From: Roseovarius confluentis
Lineage (GTDB): Bacteria; Pseudomonadota; Alphaproteobacteria; Rhodobacterales; Rhodobacteraceae
DNA: 64,000 nucleotides
NCBI RefSeq assembly: GCF_002917925.1
Contig: NZ_PPFE01000012.1
Location: 62,001-126,000, forward strand
Reading direction: 5' to 3'
Part shown: positions 52,929-61,999 of the stretch, in pieces
Numbering within the stretch: the first letter of the stretch is position 1
Layout of the letters: each line of letters begins with the position of its first letter
Notes under the pieces: generated by a model
Database searches by the model: none
What the model saw: the letters and a program-made list of their open reading frames with translations, nothing else
What the model was told of the DNA's origin: nothing
Translations under genes and position numbers: made by a program

Positions 52929-53903
52929 TCAGCCGCGCCCGTGGGGCGCGGTGAGGTCGAGATCGGGGCCGATAGGGATGATGCGGTGCGGGTTCACGCT
53001 GTCATGACTGTAATGGTAGTGCCGGGTGATGTGGTCGAAATTCACGGTCATCGACACCTCGGGCCATTGATAGAGTTCCCGCAGGAAACCCCAAAGGTTG
53101 GGATAGTCCACGATCCGGGCCCGATTGCATTTGAAATGCCCGTGATAGACCTTGTCGAAGCGGATGAGCGTGGTGAACAGCCGCCAATCGGCTTCGGTCA
53201 CCCGATCGCCGGCAAGATAGCGCCGCTTTGACAGCAGGTTTTCAAGCCAGTCCAGCGACTCGAAAAGCGGTGTGACCGCATCGTCATAGGCGTCTTGGGT
53301 GGTTGCGAACCCGGCCTTGTAGACGCCATTGTTCACGGTGTTGTAGACGCGCTCATTGATCGGGTCGATCTCGCCGCGCAGGTCCTCGGGATAGTAGTCG
53401 TCGGTATTGCCGGTGATGTCGTTGAAGGCGGTGTTGAACATGCGGATGATCTCGGCGCTTTCGTTCGACACGATGGTTTCGCGCTGCATGTCCCACAGGA
53501 TCGGGACAGTGACGTGGCCGGTCGTGTTCGGGTCCGCGCGGATATACAGGTCGCGCGCAAAGGGGAGTCCGAACAGCTTGTCACCCGTCGCGCCGGGGTA
53601 CTCGGAGTCGAAGGTCCAGCCATCCGACAGCATGTCGGGATGCACGACGGAAACGTCGATCAGGTCCGCCAGCGCCTTCAGGCGGCGGAAGATCAGCGCG
53701 CGGTGCGCCCAAGGGCATGCCAGCGAAACATAAAGGTGATAGCGACCTGGCTCGGCCTTGAAACCGCCTTCGCCGCTCGGACCGGGGCTGCCGTCGGAGG
53801 TGATCCAGTTGCGGAATTTCGACGTTTCGCGTTTAAAAGCGCCGCCGTGTTTCTTGGTGTCGTACCAGCCGGTGTGCCAGGTGCCGTCTATCAGTTCGCC
53901 CAT
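52929..53903 (-). CDS. glutathionyl-hydroquinone reductase-like glutathione transferase
   Basis: A 324-aa glutathione transferase of the Xi class (YqjG/ECM4 type), which reduces glutathionyl-hydroquinones. The active-site Cys is C63 in VSLACPWAHRALIFRR. Further motifs are TVPILWDMQRETIVSNESAE, and a C-terminal helical domain with NERVYNTVNNGVYKAGFATT, LAGDRVTEADWRLFTTLIRF. ATG 53903 has a perfect AAGGAGG site. An upstream in-frame start 38 codons earlier is rejected. Single gene. Protects against quinones. Confidence 0.93.
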   Translation of the reverse strand: MGELIDGTWHTGWYDTKKHGGAFKRETSKFRNWITSDGSPGPSGEGGFKAEPGRYHLYVSLACPWAHRALIFRRLKALADLIDVSVVHPDMLSDGWTFDSEYPGATGDKLFGLPFARDLYIRADPNTTGHVTVPILWDMQRETIVSNESAEIIRMFNTAFNDITGNTDDYYPEDLRGEIDPINERVYNTVNNGVYKAGFATTQDAYDDAVTPLFESLDWLENLLSKRRYLAGDRVTEADWRLFTTLIRFDKVYHGHFKCNRARIVDYPNLWGFLRELYQWPEVSMTVNFDHITRHYHYSHDSVNPHRIIPIGPDLDLTAPHGRG

Positions 53904-54118
53904 CGGAGCCTCCTTTGTCCTTGGGTCAACACATAGCGGCACAGATGGTTTCGGGCAGGACCAATCGCCGCGCAGAGGCTGTGCAGGCACACACAAGGGC
54001 GACGCAATGGGCACCATGTGCCCGCTTTGGTTTGCCCGTTCGTGACGCCTGCTGTAGGTGTCTTCGCGACAGGTGGAGTAGCGCCCGGCGAGGCCCTCGC
54101 GCCAGGGAGGGACGAGCG

Positions 54119-55321
54119 ATGGAAACAGCCTGGTTGCATGTCGTAGGCATCGGCGAGGACGGCATGGAAGGCCTCTTGCCCGCGACTCGGGCCGTGGTCG
54201 AGTCCGCCGAATTCATCATCGGCGGCGACCGTCATCCGGCATTGAAGGGCGCGGGCGAGGCCGAGCGCCTGGCGTGGCCCGAGGCGTTCGACGACCTGAT
54301 CGCGCTGTTGCGCAGCCTGCGCGGGCGGCGTGTGGTGGTGCTGGCGGCGGGGGACCCCCTGTGGTTTTCAATAGGGGCCCGGATCGGGCGCGTTCTCGAT
54401 CCCGCAGACATCACCTATCATCCGCAGGTGAGCGCATTTCAACTGGCTGCCGCCCGGATGGGCTGGAGCTTGCCGGACGTGGAAACGCTGACCGTGCATG
54501 GCCGTCCGGTGGAACAGATGATTGCCTTTATCCAGCCGGAGGCGCGGTTGATCATCCTGGCCACAGGCGCTGGCACACCGGGCCGGATCGCTCGGTTTCT
54601 GACCGAGCGGGGGTTCGGCGCGTCCCGCATGACGGTGCTTGCCGCGATGGGCGGCGCGCAGGAAATGCGCTTTGATGGCATGGCGGAAACGTGGGATCAC
54701 GTAGTGCCCGCGTTCAACACCTTGGCGGTGGACTGCGTGGCCGCGCCGGACGCAGCACTATTGCTGCGCGTGCCCGGGTTGTCGGACGAGTTGTTCGAGC
54801 ATGACGGCACAGTGACCCCGAGCGAGGTACGTGCCGTGACGCTGGCCAGACTGATGCCCATGCGCGGCGCGGTCCTGTGGGATATCGGGACCGGATGCGG
54901 CTCGGTCGCCGTGGAATGGATGCGCGGCGCGCGCTATGCCCGGGCCATCGGGGTCGAGCCACGGGCCGACCGGCGGGCGATGGCCGCGGCGAACGCGCTG
55001 GCGCTTGGCGTTCCGAAGCTCGACCTTGTCGATGGCAGCGCGCCGGCCGCGTTCGAGGGACTGCCCGCGCCGGACGCCGTGTACATCGGCGGAGGGATGA
55101 GCCGCGAGGTGTTCGACGCGGCGTGGTCGCGGCTGCGTCCGCTGGGGCGGTTGGTGGCGAATGCGGACACGCCGGAAACCGAAGCTGTGCTGTCGGATCT
55201 CCATGGTGCACATGGCGGAGATCTTGTCAGACTGTCGGTCGAGCGGGCCGAGCCGGTGGAGGGCGAGATCCGGTGGCGCGCACTGGAGACGGTCATGCAA
55301 TGGAGCATGGTGAAGCGTTAA
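54119..55321 (+). CDS. cobL: precorrin-6Y C5,15-methyltransferase (decarboxylating) CobL (CbiE-CbiT fusion)
   Basis: A 400-aa fusion enzyme in cobalamin corrin-ring synthesis. The N-terminal CbiE tetrapyrrole methylase (~1-205) has LHVVGIGEDGMEGLLPATRA and VVVLAAGDPLWFSIGARIG. The C-terminal CbiT methylase/decarboxylase (~215-400) has AVLWDIGTGCGSVAVEWMRG and DAVYIGGGMSREVFDAAWSR. ATG 54119 has GGGAGG close upstream. No other cob gene is adjacent. I looked for a B12 riboswitch upstream and did not find the B12 box. Confidence 0.94.
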   Translation: METAWLHVVGIGEDGMEGLLPATRAVVESAEFIIGGDRHPALKGAGEAERLAWPEAFDDLIALLRSLRGRRVVVLAAGDPLWFSIGARIGRVLDPADITYHPQVSAFQLAAARMGWSLPDVETLTVHGRPVEQMIAFIQPEARLIILATGAGTPGRIARFLTERGFGASRMTVLAAMGGAQEMRFDGMAETWDHVVPAFNTLAVDCVAAPDAALLLRVPGLSDELFEHDGTVTPSEVRAVTLARLMPMRGAVLWDIGTGCGSVAVEWMRGARYARAIGVEPRADRRAMAAANALALGVPKLDLVDGSAPAAFEGLPAPDAVYIGGGMSREVFDAAWSRLRPLGRLVANADTPETEAVLSDLHGAHGGDLVRLSVERAEPVEGEIRWRALETVMQWSMVKR

Positions 55322-55395
55322 CCACGATGGCAGGTGACGCTGGTTGCGCTGCGGCGCAACGCCGCCCCACCCGCCATCCCGAAAGGAACGAGAGA

Positions 55396-55926
55396 ATGAA
55401 CGAGATCCTGTTGGAATTCGCCGGTCGCCAGGCCGATGCCGGAGCGACGCAATTGCCGGAGAGCTATCGGCAACTGGCGGTCAACGCGGGCTTTTTCCTG
55501 AAGACCCGCATGGCCGGTGGCCGTTTCACACCGCCGCGGGACGGATCGAGCGCGTTTCGACTGAACCTGAAGAAAGGCCGGATCGTTTTCTTCCCCGATG
55601 GCGGGCAGGAGACCGCGGCGCAGGCGCAGGTGATCGGCACCTATTCCGACGATGGCAGTTGGATGTGGGCCTGGGGTCATCCGGACGTGCCCCTGCCGAT
55701 GCAGCAGGCGGCCTGGGCGGTACAGCAATTCGGGGAGCGGCAGGAGATCGAGGACCTGCTGAGCCGGGGCGGGCCGGTGGACGCGGCGCGGCTGGCGGAG
55801 TTCCAGGCGATCTGCGCCTACATCTCGGATGCAGACGGGGTTTTCATGGGGCCGCATGGCGCAGGCGGGCAGGTGGCTGTCTGCTATTATCTGGGCGATC
55901 AGCTGACCGGACTTCTGGGCGAGTGA
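55396..55926 (+). CDS. DUF6882-like protein of unknown function
   Basis: A 176-aa soluble protein: ESYRQLAVNAGFFLKTRMAG, then GRIVFFPDGGQETAAQAQVI, then GTYSDDGSWMWAWGHPDVPL, then YLGDQLTG at the end. The SWMWAWGHPD stretch points to the DUF6882 family, whose function is unknown. ATG 55396 has AAGGAA upstream. The 74-base gap after cobL holds a GTTGCGC/GCGCAAC hairpin, so it may be separately expressed. Confidence 0.7.
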   Translation: MNEILLEFAGRQADAGATQLPESYRQLAVNAGFFLKTRMAGGRFTPPRDGSSAFRLNLKKGRIVFFPDGGQETAAQAQVIGTYSDDGSWMWAWGHPDVPLPMQQAAWAVQQFGERQEIEDLLSRGGPVDAARLAEFQAICAYISDADGVFMGPHGAGGQVAVCYYLGDQLTGLLGE

Positions 55927-56027
55927 CGCGCCGCGCCTGCATTGCGGCAATGCGGCGAAATTTTCACGTGACTGTCATGGTTTAGCCCTACATTCTATCG
56001 GGACGATTCTTTGCACAGGTGCTGGCC

Positions 56028-56378
56028 ATGACGACTTTTCTTTCCCCGGAGATCCTTGCGGGCCTCGAAGAAGCGCGGATGCGTGGCTGGCAGAAAAGCA
56101 ACCGTTTGAGGGTCGAGGCCGGGGCGCAATCGCACGCCGTTCTGCGGGCTTGGAATGACGGTTTTGCCCTGCCTGCCGGGGCGGCGCCGCATCTGCGCGG
56201 GCTGGTGGACCTTTACGATGGGGCGCGGCACCTCAAGCGGTGCCTTATCGTGGCGTCCGAAGAGGACGGACGCGAGATCCGGTTTGAGCTGAAGGTCGTC
56301 AACGAGGCTACGGGCGAGCAGCCGGTGGATTTCGAACGCCCCGATGACGCGCCGGTGGCGCTGATCGCGGAAGGCTGA
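56028..56378 (+). CDS. uncharacterised 116-aa protein
   Basis: A small soluble protein: FLSPEILAGLEEARMRGWQK, RVEAGAQSHAVLRAWNDGFA, GLVDLYDGARHLKRCLIVAS, EIRFELKVVNEATGEQPVDF. No signal, membrane segment or recognised motif. The CLIVASEEDGREIRFELKVV strand pair suggests a beta fold. ATG 56028 is chosen; a GTG at 56019 is in frame. Single gene, ending near a GATATTTT-type motif. Confidence 0.65.
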   Translation: MTTFLSPEILAGLEEARMRGWQKSNRLRVEAGAQSHAVLRAWNDGFALPAGAAPHLRGLVDLYDGARHLKRCLIVASEEDGREIRFELKVVNEATGEQPVDFERPDDAPVALIAEG

Positions 56379-56383
56379 TCCGG

Positions 56384-56413
56384 CCTTTTCCTCTGGCCGA
56401 AAATATCCCGGGG
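56384..56413. repeat. GAGTATTTTT-type motif on the minus strand, copy 4
   Basis: On the plus strand CCTTTTCCTCTGGCCGAAAA then TATCCCGGGG, i.e. GGGATATTTTCGGCCAGAGG on the minus strand. A variant of the motif at 4327 and 23134. Confidence 0.6.
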
Positions 56414-56483
56414 AGCGCGAGGGGCTGGCCCCTCGTATCATTCGCATTGAGCTGCGCGCAATGCGAAATCCCCGAGGGCGACC

Positions 56484-57671
56484 CTACTGCAAGTCCGAGA
56501 ACGCGTCCTGCAGCCGTGCTGCCGCCTCCGACAGACGCGCACGCGGCGTGGCGATGTTGAAACGCAGGAAGCTTTCGCCCCCGCTGCCGAACTCGGCGCC
56601 GACGGACGGCGCGATACGCGCGTCTGATTTGACCCGGCGCAGCACCTCGCTCATGTCCATGCCGGTATCGGTGAAATCGACCCATGCCAGGTACGTCGCC
56701 TGCATCGGCATCGCGCGCAGGCCGGGAATTTGCCGTATCGCCTCGAGAAACGTGACGCGGTTCCGGTCGAGGTAGCCCACCAGGGCATCGACCCAGTCAG
56801 CGCCCCGCTGGGTGTAGGCGGCGCGTGTCAGGACGTAGCCCAGCAGATTGGGCGACAGGTTCAGCGCTTTGAGGGCATCGACGAAGCGCGCGCGCAGATC
56901 GGCGCCCGGGATCGTGACGGTGCCAAGCCGCGACCCGGCAGTGTTGAAGGTCTTGGACGACGAGGTGAGCATGATCAGCCGCTCAATGATCTCTGGCGCG
57001 GCGATCGGCATCGGCACATGCGTGGCGCCGGGAAACACAAGGTCATGGTGGATTTCGTCCGACATCAGGATCAGGTCGTGCTTGATACAGAAGGCCGCGA
57101 GCGCCTGTTGCTCCTCGACGGACCAGACACGGCCCGCCGGGTTGTGCGGCGAGCAGAACAGCACGATCTTTTCGCGTCCCGTCATCGCCGTTTCGAGCGT
57201 TTCAAGATCCATGCGATACATGCCGTCCGCGTCGCGAAGAAGCGGGCTTTCCTTGACCGTGCGGCCCGCGTTCACGATCTTGTTGGTAAACTCGTGATAA
57301 ACCGGCGTGAAGATGATGATCTCGTCGCCCGGATCGCTGTAGGTCTGCAAACAGAGCGCGATCGCATTGCCGAGACCGGCGGTGGAAAACATGTGGCGCG
57401 GGTCGGGGGACCAGCCGTGGCGCGTCTCCATCCACCAGGCCACGGCCGTCTTCATTTCGGCCTCGCCGGTGAAATAGCCGTAATTGGCCTTCTCCAGAAG
57501 CTGCTGCACCGCCTCTTGCAGCACGTCGGCGGCGGAGAAATCCATGTCGGCCACCCACATCGGAATGCCATCCACGGGATCGACTCCGTAGGCTTTTTGC
57601 ATCGCATCCCATTTCGCGCAGTTGGTACCGCGCCGGTCGATAAGACGGTCGAAATCGGGATGGATGGTCAT
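56484..57671 (-). CDS. MalY/PatB-family aminotransferase or C-S lyase
   Basis: A 395-aa PLP enzyme of fold type I. The PLP Lys is in MLTSSSKTFNTAGSRLG. PLP contacts are STAGLGNAIALCLQTYSDPG and CSPHNPAGRVWSVEE, and DLILMSDEIHHDLVF. N-terminal WDAMQKAYGVDPVDGIPMWV is typical of PatB-type cystathionine beta-lyases, which split C-S bonds releasing thiols and pyruvate. ATG 57671 has GGAGGA upstream. Divergent from the deformylase gene. It could supply methanethiol or H2S to sulfur metabolism, but its substrate is unproven. Confidence 0.9.
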   Translation of the reverse strand: MTIHPDFDRLIDRRGTNCAKWDAMQKAYGVDPVDGIPMWVADMDFSAADVLQEAVQQLLEKANYGYFTGEAEMKTAVAWWMETRHGWSPDPRHMFSTAGLGNAIALCLQTYSDPGDEIIIFTPVYHEFTNKIVNAGRTVKESPLLRDADGMYRMDLETLETAMTGREKIVLFCSPHNPAGRVWSVEEQQALAAFCIKHDLILMSDEIHHDLVFPGATHVPMPIAAPEIIERLIMLTSSSKTFNTAGSRLGTVTIPGADLRARFVDALKALNLSPNLLGYVLTRAAYTQRGADWVDALVGYLDRNRVTFLEAIRQIPGLRAMPMQATYLAWVDFTDTGMDMSEVLRRVKSDARIAPSVGAEFGSGGESFLRFNIATPRARLSEAAARLQDAFSDLQ

Positions 57672-57768
57672 GGTGTCCTCCGGTTGTGCCTCGGGCGGGA
57701 AGCTAGCGGAAAGTGCCGCAGGTGCAAGGGCGTTGCGCCGCGCTGATCTATCGCCTAAATGGACGCCC

Positions 57769-58293
57769 ATGCTGCGACCGATCCTGATCCATCCCGACCC
57801 GCGCCTGAAAAAGGTGTGCGACCCGGTATCCGACCTGAGCGACGAATTGCGCGCGCTGGCCGACGACATGCTGGAGACGATGTATGACGCGCCTGGCATT
57901 GGCCTCGCCGCGCCGCAGATCGGCGTGATGGACCGGCTGATCGTGCTGGATTGCGCCAAGGACGAGGAGGCCGGCGAGCCGCCGCGTCCGCTGGTGATGT
58001 TCAACCCCGAGGTGGTGGCGTCGTCGGACGAGACGAACGTCTACGAGGAAGGCTGCCTGTCGATCCCCGACCAGTTCGCCGAGGTGACGCGGCCAAAGGT
58101 GGTGGACGTGACGTGGATCGACCGGGACGGGAACGAACAGTCCGACACGTTCGACGGGCTGTGGGCTACTTGCGTGCAGCACGAGATCGACCACCTGAAC
58201 GGCAAGCTGTTCATCGACTACCTGGGCCCGATGAAACGCCAGCTGATCACGCGTAAAATGCAGAAGCTGAAGCGCGAAAAGGCGCGGGGCTAG
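57769..58293 (+). CDS. def: peptide deformylase (active)
   Basis: A 174-aa metal-dependent enzyme that removes the N-formyl group of nascent proteins. All three motifs are intact: GIGLAAPQIG (residues 43-52), EEGCLSIP with metal ligand C96, and QHEIDHLNG with ligands H138/H142 and catalytic E139. First of the def, def-like, fmt series, so formylation and deformylation genes are clustered as in many bacteria. ATG 57769. The 97-base gap upstream probably holds the shared promoter region with patB. Confidence 0.95.
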   Translation: MLRPILIHPDPRLKKVCDPVSDLSDELRALADDMLETMYDAPGIGLAAPQIGVMDRLIVLDCAKDEEAGEPPRPLVMFNPEVVASSDETNVYEEGCLSIPDQFAEVTRPKVVDVTWIDRDGNEQSDTFDGLWATCVQHEIDHLNGKLFIDYLGPMKRQLITRKMQKLKREKARG

Positions 58294-58297
58294 CCGC

Positions 58298-58792
58298 GTG
58301 GCCGTGCGCCCCTTCGTGCCCTGGCCGGACAAGCGGTTGCGCACGCCCGCGGCGCCGGTCGCTGCGGTCACCGATGCCGAGCGCGCGATCTGGGACGACA
58401 TGATCGAGACGATGGACGCGATGCCGGGCGTGGGGCTGGCCGCCGTGCAGATCGGCGTGATGAAGCGGCTGGCCGTGGTCGATGCCAGCGATGCGCGCGG
58501 TCAGGCGGTGCGCTTGGCGAACCCCGAGATCCTGCACGCCAGCGCCCAGATGCGCGAGCATGACGAGGCCAGCCCGAACCTGCCCGGCGTGCATGCCAGG
58601 ATCAGTCGCCCGCGCGCCGTGACGGTGCGGTTCCTGAACGCTGAAGGTGAGGTCGAGGAGCGGGATTTCGTCGGGCTTTGGGCGACCAGCGTGCAACACC
58701 AGGTCGATCATCTGAACGGGCGCATGTATTTCGACCGATTGAGCAAGGTGAAGCGCGACATGCTGCTGCGCCGCGCCCGCAAACAGCGCTGA
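58298..58792 (+). CDS. degenerate peptide deformylase paralogue, catalytic residues lost
   Basis: A 164-aa sister of the preceding deformylase. The first motif is nearly intact ([10 protein letters not shown]). The EGCLS motif is EASPNLP, with the metal-ligand Cys replaced by S92, and HEIDH is HQVDH, with the catalytic Glu replaced by Q135. Both His ligands remain. It cannot work by the standard mechanism, and may be a regulator, a binding protein or an enzyme of other type. GTG 58298, 4 bases after the def stop. Co-transcribed with def and fmt. Confidence 0.9.
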   Translation: MAVRPFVPWPDKRLRTPAAPVAAVTDAERAIWDDMIETMDAMPGVGLAAVQIGVMKRLAVVDASDARGQAVRLANPEILHASAQMREHDEASPNLPGVHARISRPRAVTVRFLNAEGEVEERDFVGLWATSVQHQVDHLNGRMYFDRLSKVKRDMLLRRARKQR

Positions 58793-58812
58793 GGCGCCAG
58801 CAGGAGAGTGTC

Positions 58813-59718
58813 ATGCGCCTGATCTTCATGGGAACGCCCGAATTTTCGGTGCCGGTGCTGGACGCGCTGGTGGATGCCGGGCACGAGATCGCGGCGGTCT
58901 ATTGCCAGCCGCCCCGCCCGGCAGGGCGCGGCAAGAAGGACCGCCCCAGCCCGGTCCAGGCGCGGGCCGAGGCGCTGGGTCTGGCCGTGCGCCATCCCGT
59001 CAGTCTGAAAGGCGAGGCCGAGCAGGCGGATTTTGCCGCACTGAACGCCGACGCGGCGGTGGTGGTCGCCTATGGGCTGATCCTGCCGCAAGCCATTCTG
59101 GACGCGCCGAAGCGAGGCTGCCTGAATATCCACGCCAGCCTGCTGCCGCGCTGGCGCGGGGCGGCGCCGATCCACCGCGCGATCATGGCGGGGGATGACA
59201 AGACCGGCGTCTGCATCATGCAGATGGAGGCGGGTCTGGACACCGGGCCGGTGCTGTTGCGTCGCGAGACACCGATCGGCGCGGAGGAGACAACCGGAGC
59301 GCTGCATGATCGCCTGTCGCGTTTGGGTGCGGAGGCGATTACCGAGGCTCTGGCACAGCTCGATACGCTGACGCCCGAGCCGCAGCCGGAGGACGGCGTC
59401 ACCTATGCCGACAAGATCGACAAGGCGGAGGCGCGGATCGACTGGACCCGTCCTGCTGAAGCTGTCGACCGCCAGATCCGTGGCCTTTCACCCTTTCCCG
59501 GCGCGTGGATCGACCACGAGGGCACGCGGATCAAGTTCCTTGCCTCGCAAATTGGCGCGGGCAACGGGACGCCCGGCGAGGTGCTCGACGACGCGCTGAC
59601 CATCGCGTGTGGCAGCGGCGCGGTGAAAGTCCTGCGTTTGCAAAAGGCCGGACGTGGGCCGCAGGGGACGGAGGACTTTCTGCGCGGCATGGCGCTCCCC
59701 AAGGGAACCCGCCTTTGA
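58813..59718 (+). CDS. fmt: methionyl-tRNA formyltransferase
   Basis: A 301-aa enzyme that formylates initiator Met-tRNA using 10-formyl-tetrahydrofolate. The N-terminal [20 protein letters not shown] and the folate/catalytic motif [20 protein letters not shown] carry the catalytic Asn and His. The C-terminal OB-like domain starts near residue 205 ([20 protein letters not shown], then [12 protein letters not shown]). ATG 58813 has GGAGAG upstream. Follows the def pair, as is common. Normal length. Confidence 0.96.
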   Translation: MRLIFMGTPEFSVPVLDALVDAGHEIAAVYCQPPRPAGRGKKDRPSPVQARAEALGLAVRHPVSLKGEAEQADFAALNADAAVVVAYGLILPQAILDAPKRGCLNIHASLLPRWRGAAPIHRAIMAGDDKTGVCIMQMEAGLDTGPVLLRRETPIGAEETTGALHDRLSRLGAEAITEALAQLDTLTPEPQPEDGVTYADKIDKAEARIDWTRPAEAVDRQIRGLSPFPGAWIDHEGTRIKFLASQIGAGNGTPGEVLDDALTIACGSGAVKVLRLQKAGRGPQGTEDFLRGMALPKGTRL

Positions 59719-59720
59719 CC

Positions 59721-59751
59721 CTCCTTTTCCTCTGGCCAAGAATATCCCAGT
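59721..59751. repeat. GAGTATTTTT-type motif on the minus strand, copy 5
   Basis: On the plus strand CTCCTTTTCCTCTGGCCAAG then AATATCCCAGT, nearly the same as 56384-56413. It starts 2 bases after the fmt stop. Confidence 0.6.
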
Positions 59752-59815
59752 GACCCGCGCTTGCGTCCGGTCCGGAAACAGGCCAGCATCGCGCCAACCA
59801 GAGCAACGAGGTCTC

Positions 59816-60058
59816 ATGTATCTGCAACTGTTCGGCACCGTGGTGATCGCCGGGATCGTCGGCTATCTCAGCGAGAAATCCGGCTTCACCCGCAACGGGA
59901 TCCTGCAATCGATCATCATCTGCGTCGGTGGGGCCTTTTTGTTCTACTTCATCCGCATCATGTTCGGCTTTCGTTTCGGTGCGCCGGGGGTGGATGCGAT
60001 CATCTCGTCCATCGGGGCGCTGATCATAATTCCGACGCACTGGCGTAGAGGCCGCTGA
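59816..60058 (+). CDS. small membrane protein, GlsB/YeaQ-like
   Basis: An 80-aa protein with three likely membrane helices (LFGTVVIAGIVGYLSEKSG, then GILQSIIICVGGAFLFYFIR, then AIISSIGALIIIP). It matches the layout of the GlsB/YeaQ/YmgE family, also called transglycosylase-associated, though the function is not enzymatic as far as known. ATG 59816. Paired with a second member 14 bases downstream, so the two are probably co-expressed, maybe in envelope stress. Confidence 0.7.
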   Translation: MYLQLFGTVVIAGIVGYLSEKSGFTRNGILQSIIICVGGAFLFYFIRIMFGFRFGAPGVDAIISSIGALIIIPTHWRRGR

Positions 60059-60072
60059 GAGGGAGGCGCAGC

Positions 60073-60312
60073 ATGGGACTGATCTATCTCATCGTCATCG
60101 GGGCCGTTGCGGGCTATCTTGCGACACGGATCATGCGCATCGACGCCGACCCGCTGGTGACGATCGGCATTGGTGTGGCCGGGGCGCTGCTGGGTGGGCT
60201 GATCCTGCAAGGTATCCTGGCCTTCCTTGGCCTGCTGGGCGGTATCATTGGCGCGGTGCTGGGGGCGCTCGTGCTGATCTGGGGCTACCAGGCGTACAAG
60301 GCGCGGAAATAG
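60073..60312 (+). CDS. small membrane protein, GlsB/YeaQ/YmgE family
   Basis: A 79-aa protein with glycine-zipper helices: LIYLIVIGAVAGYLATRIMR, then VTIGIGVAGALLGGLILQGI, then LLGGIIGAVLGALVLIWGYQ, and a short basic tail. Typical of the GlsB/YeaQ family of stress-linked membrane proteins. ATG 60073 with GAGAGGGAGG upstream. Its stop is 2 bases from the convergent TRIC gene. Confidence 0.8.
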   Translation: MGLIYLIVIGAVAGYLATRIMRIDADPLVTIGIGVAGALLGGLILQGILAFLGLLGGIIGAVLGALVLIWGYQAYKARK

Positions 60313-60313
60313 C

Positions 60314-60937
60314 TTACGCCCGCGGCGGGCGCGAGCGGTAGACCGGAAGGCGCCAGCCGAAAGCCAATGACCCCGCGCGCAAGGCCCAGGTGACGCCGGC
60401 GCAGGCGATCAGGATAAAGATCTCCTGCCGCGTGATCAGCGATACCGCCACGGCGGCCAGCGACCCTGCGAAGGCGGCGGTGACGTAGAGTTCGCCTTGC
60501 TTCAACACCAGAGGCAGCTCGTTGCACACAACGTCGCGCATCAACCCGCCGAGGCAGCCTGTGACCATGCCCATGATCACCACGATGGGCAGCGGTTGCG
60601 CCATGGCCAGCGCAGTGGCGACCCCGGCCGGAACCGCCACGGCCAGCGCAAGGCTGTCGAGCCAGAGCAGGAGGCGGTACCGGCTCTCGAACAGATGCGC
60701 AGTGAAGAAGATCAGGATCGCGGCGGCGCAGGCGGTGGCGATGAAGCTGGGGTTGGCGATCCAGAAGACCGGGTTGCGATCAAGAAGCACATCGCGAACG
60801 GTGCCGCCGCCCACCGCCGTCAGGCAGGCGATGAAGGCGAAGCCCACCACGTCGAGCTGCGCCCGCGACGCCACCAGCGCCCCGGTCAGCGCGAAGATCA
60901 GAACCGAGGCGTGGTCCAGCAGGAAAAGCGCCGTCAT
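60314..60937 (-). CDS. TRIC-type (UPF0126/YicG) cation channel family protein
   Basis: A 207-aa membrane protein with two repeats of three helices, as in trimeric intracellular cation channels. Repeat motifs are [20 protein letters not shown] and [20 protein letters not shown], each with the conserved GG...RD pattern. It probably forms a trimeric potassium-type channel in the inner membrane. The physiological ion is unproven in bacteria. ATG 60937 overlaps the RNase HI stop by 4 bases. Confidence 0.9.
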   Translation of the reverse strand: MTALFLLDHASVLIFALTGALVASRAQLDVVGFAFIACLTAVGGGTVRDVLLDRNPVFWIANPSFIATACAAAILIFFTAHLFESRYRLLLWLDSLALAVAVPAGVATALAMAQPLPIVVIMGMVTGCLGGLMRDVVCNELPLVLKQGELYVTAAFAGSLAAVAVSLITRQEIFILIACAGVTWALRAGSLAFGWRLPVYRSRPPRA

Positions 60938-61401
60938 GACTTGGCTTTGCCGGGCTTGAAGGGGGCCATGCCGGCGCGGGCGAGTTCGTCGGCGCGTTCG
61001 TTTTCCGGGTGGCCGGCATGGCCCTTGACCCATTCCCAGGTCACGTCATGGCGGTTGGCCGCGGCGTCGAGCCTTTGCCACAGATCGACATTCTTGACCG
61101 GCTTCTTGTTCGAGGTTTTCCAGCCGTTCCGCTTCCAGCCGTGAATCCAGCCGGTGACGCCGTTCTTCACATAGGCGCTGTCGGTGACGATGGTGATCTG
61201 CGTGGGCTTTGACAGCGTCTCGAGCGCGGTGATGGCCGCCAGCAATTCCATCCGGTTGTTCGTGGTCTCGGCCTCGCCGCCGCTGAGTTCGCGTTCCTTG
61301 ACGATGTCGTCGCCGTCCTTGGCCTGGAGCAGCGCCCCCCAGCCGCCGGGGCCGGGATTGCCGGAACAGGCGCCATCGGTATAGGCGAAAAGCTCAGTCA
61401 T
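60934..61401 (-). CDS. rnhA: ribonuclease HI
   Basis: A 155-aa nuclease that cuts RNA in RNA-DNA hybrids such as Okazaki primers and R-loops. Metal ligands and motifs: [20 protein letters not shown] (first Asp), [14 protein letters not shown] (Glu), [20 protein letters not shown] (Asp), and the last [18 protein letters not shown] with catalytic His and Asp. ATG 61401 overlaps the preceding methyltransferase gene by 8 bases. Normal length. Confidence 0.96.
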   Translation of the reverse strand: MTELFAYTDGACSGNPGPGGWGALLQAKDGDDIVKERELSGGEAETTNNRMELLAAITALETLSKPTQITIVTDSAYVKNGVTGWIHGWKRNGWKTSNKKPVKNVDLWQRLDAAANRHDVTWEWVKGHAGHPENERADELARAGMAPFKPGKAKS

Positions 61402-61999
61402 CAGCGGGCTTTCTTGCAAGGAGGGTCACCCACTCGGCCAGACTGCCATCAAGGCCTTTGTCGGCGCCGGTGCGCGTCTTGAACGGGTGCAGGCCCGCCG
61501 CGGTCAGAAGGTCGGAAAGCTCGGCCTCGGTGACATAGGTATAGAGCCGTCCGAGCGTGTCGCGATGTTCGCCGGTGCCGGTTTTCATGCCGATATGCAG
61601 CAGCCCGCCGGGTTTCAGCGCGGTCGCCAGTGCCGCAATATACCGGGGCAGGTCGGCGCGGGGCGCGTGCAGGAGCGAGAAATTGGCCCAGACCGCGTCA
61701 TAGGCCGCGACCTCGTCGATCTCGTCGAAAGTGGCGCGCCGGGCGGTGACGCCCGGTCGCGCCTCGGCGAGGGCGACCATTTCCGGCGTGGCGTCGGTGG
61801 CGGTGACCGCGTGTCCCTCGGACGCCATGATGCCCGAGGCGATGCCGGGGCCGCAGCCGAGATCGAGAATGCGGCTGCCGGGGGCGAGATGGTCGAGAAA
61901 GAGACGCAGCGCCGGGTCCTTGCCCGCATTCTTCGTCATGTCGGCATAGCGCGCGGCCTCGGACCCGTAGACCCGGATGGTCTCGTCGTCATGGCTCAT
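61394..61999 (-). CDS. class I SAM-dependent methyltransferase
   Basis: A 201-aa methyltransferase. SAM motif I is [19 protein letters not shown], motif [12 protein letters not shown]. The [20 protein letters not shown] segment is typical of tellurite-resistance (TehB-like) and general small-molecule methylases. Substrate unknown. ATG 61999 overlaps the upstream DUF3429 stop by 4 bases and is followed by rnhA. Part of a tightly packed operon running from 62448 down to 60314. Confidence 0.87.
   Translation of the reverse strand: MSHDDETIRVYGSEAARYADMTKNAGKDPALRLFLDHLAPGSRILDLGCGPGIASGIMASEGHAVTATDATPEMVALAEARPGVTARRATFDEIDEVAAYDAVWANFSLLHAPRADLPRYIAALATALKPGGLLHIGMKTGTGEHRDTLGRLYTYVTEAELSDLLTAAGLHPFKTRTGADKGLDGSLAEWVTLLARKPADD

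Noticed and set aside
53904-54118. Cobalamin riboswitch upstream of cobL
   Set aside because: The 215-base gap has several short hairpins, but I could not find the conserved B12 box or the GCCACTG element.
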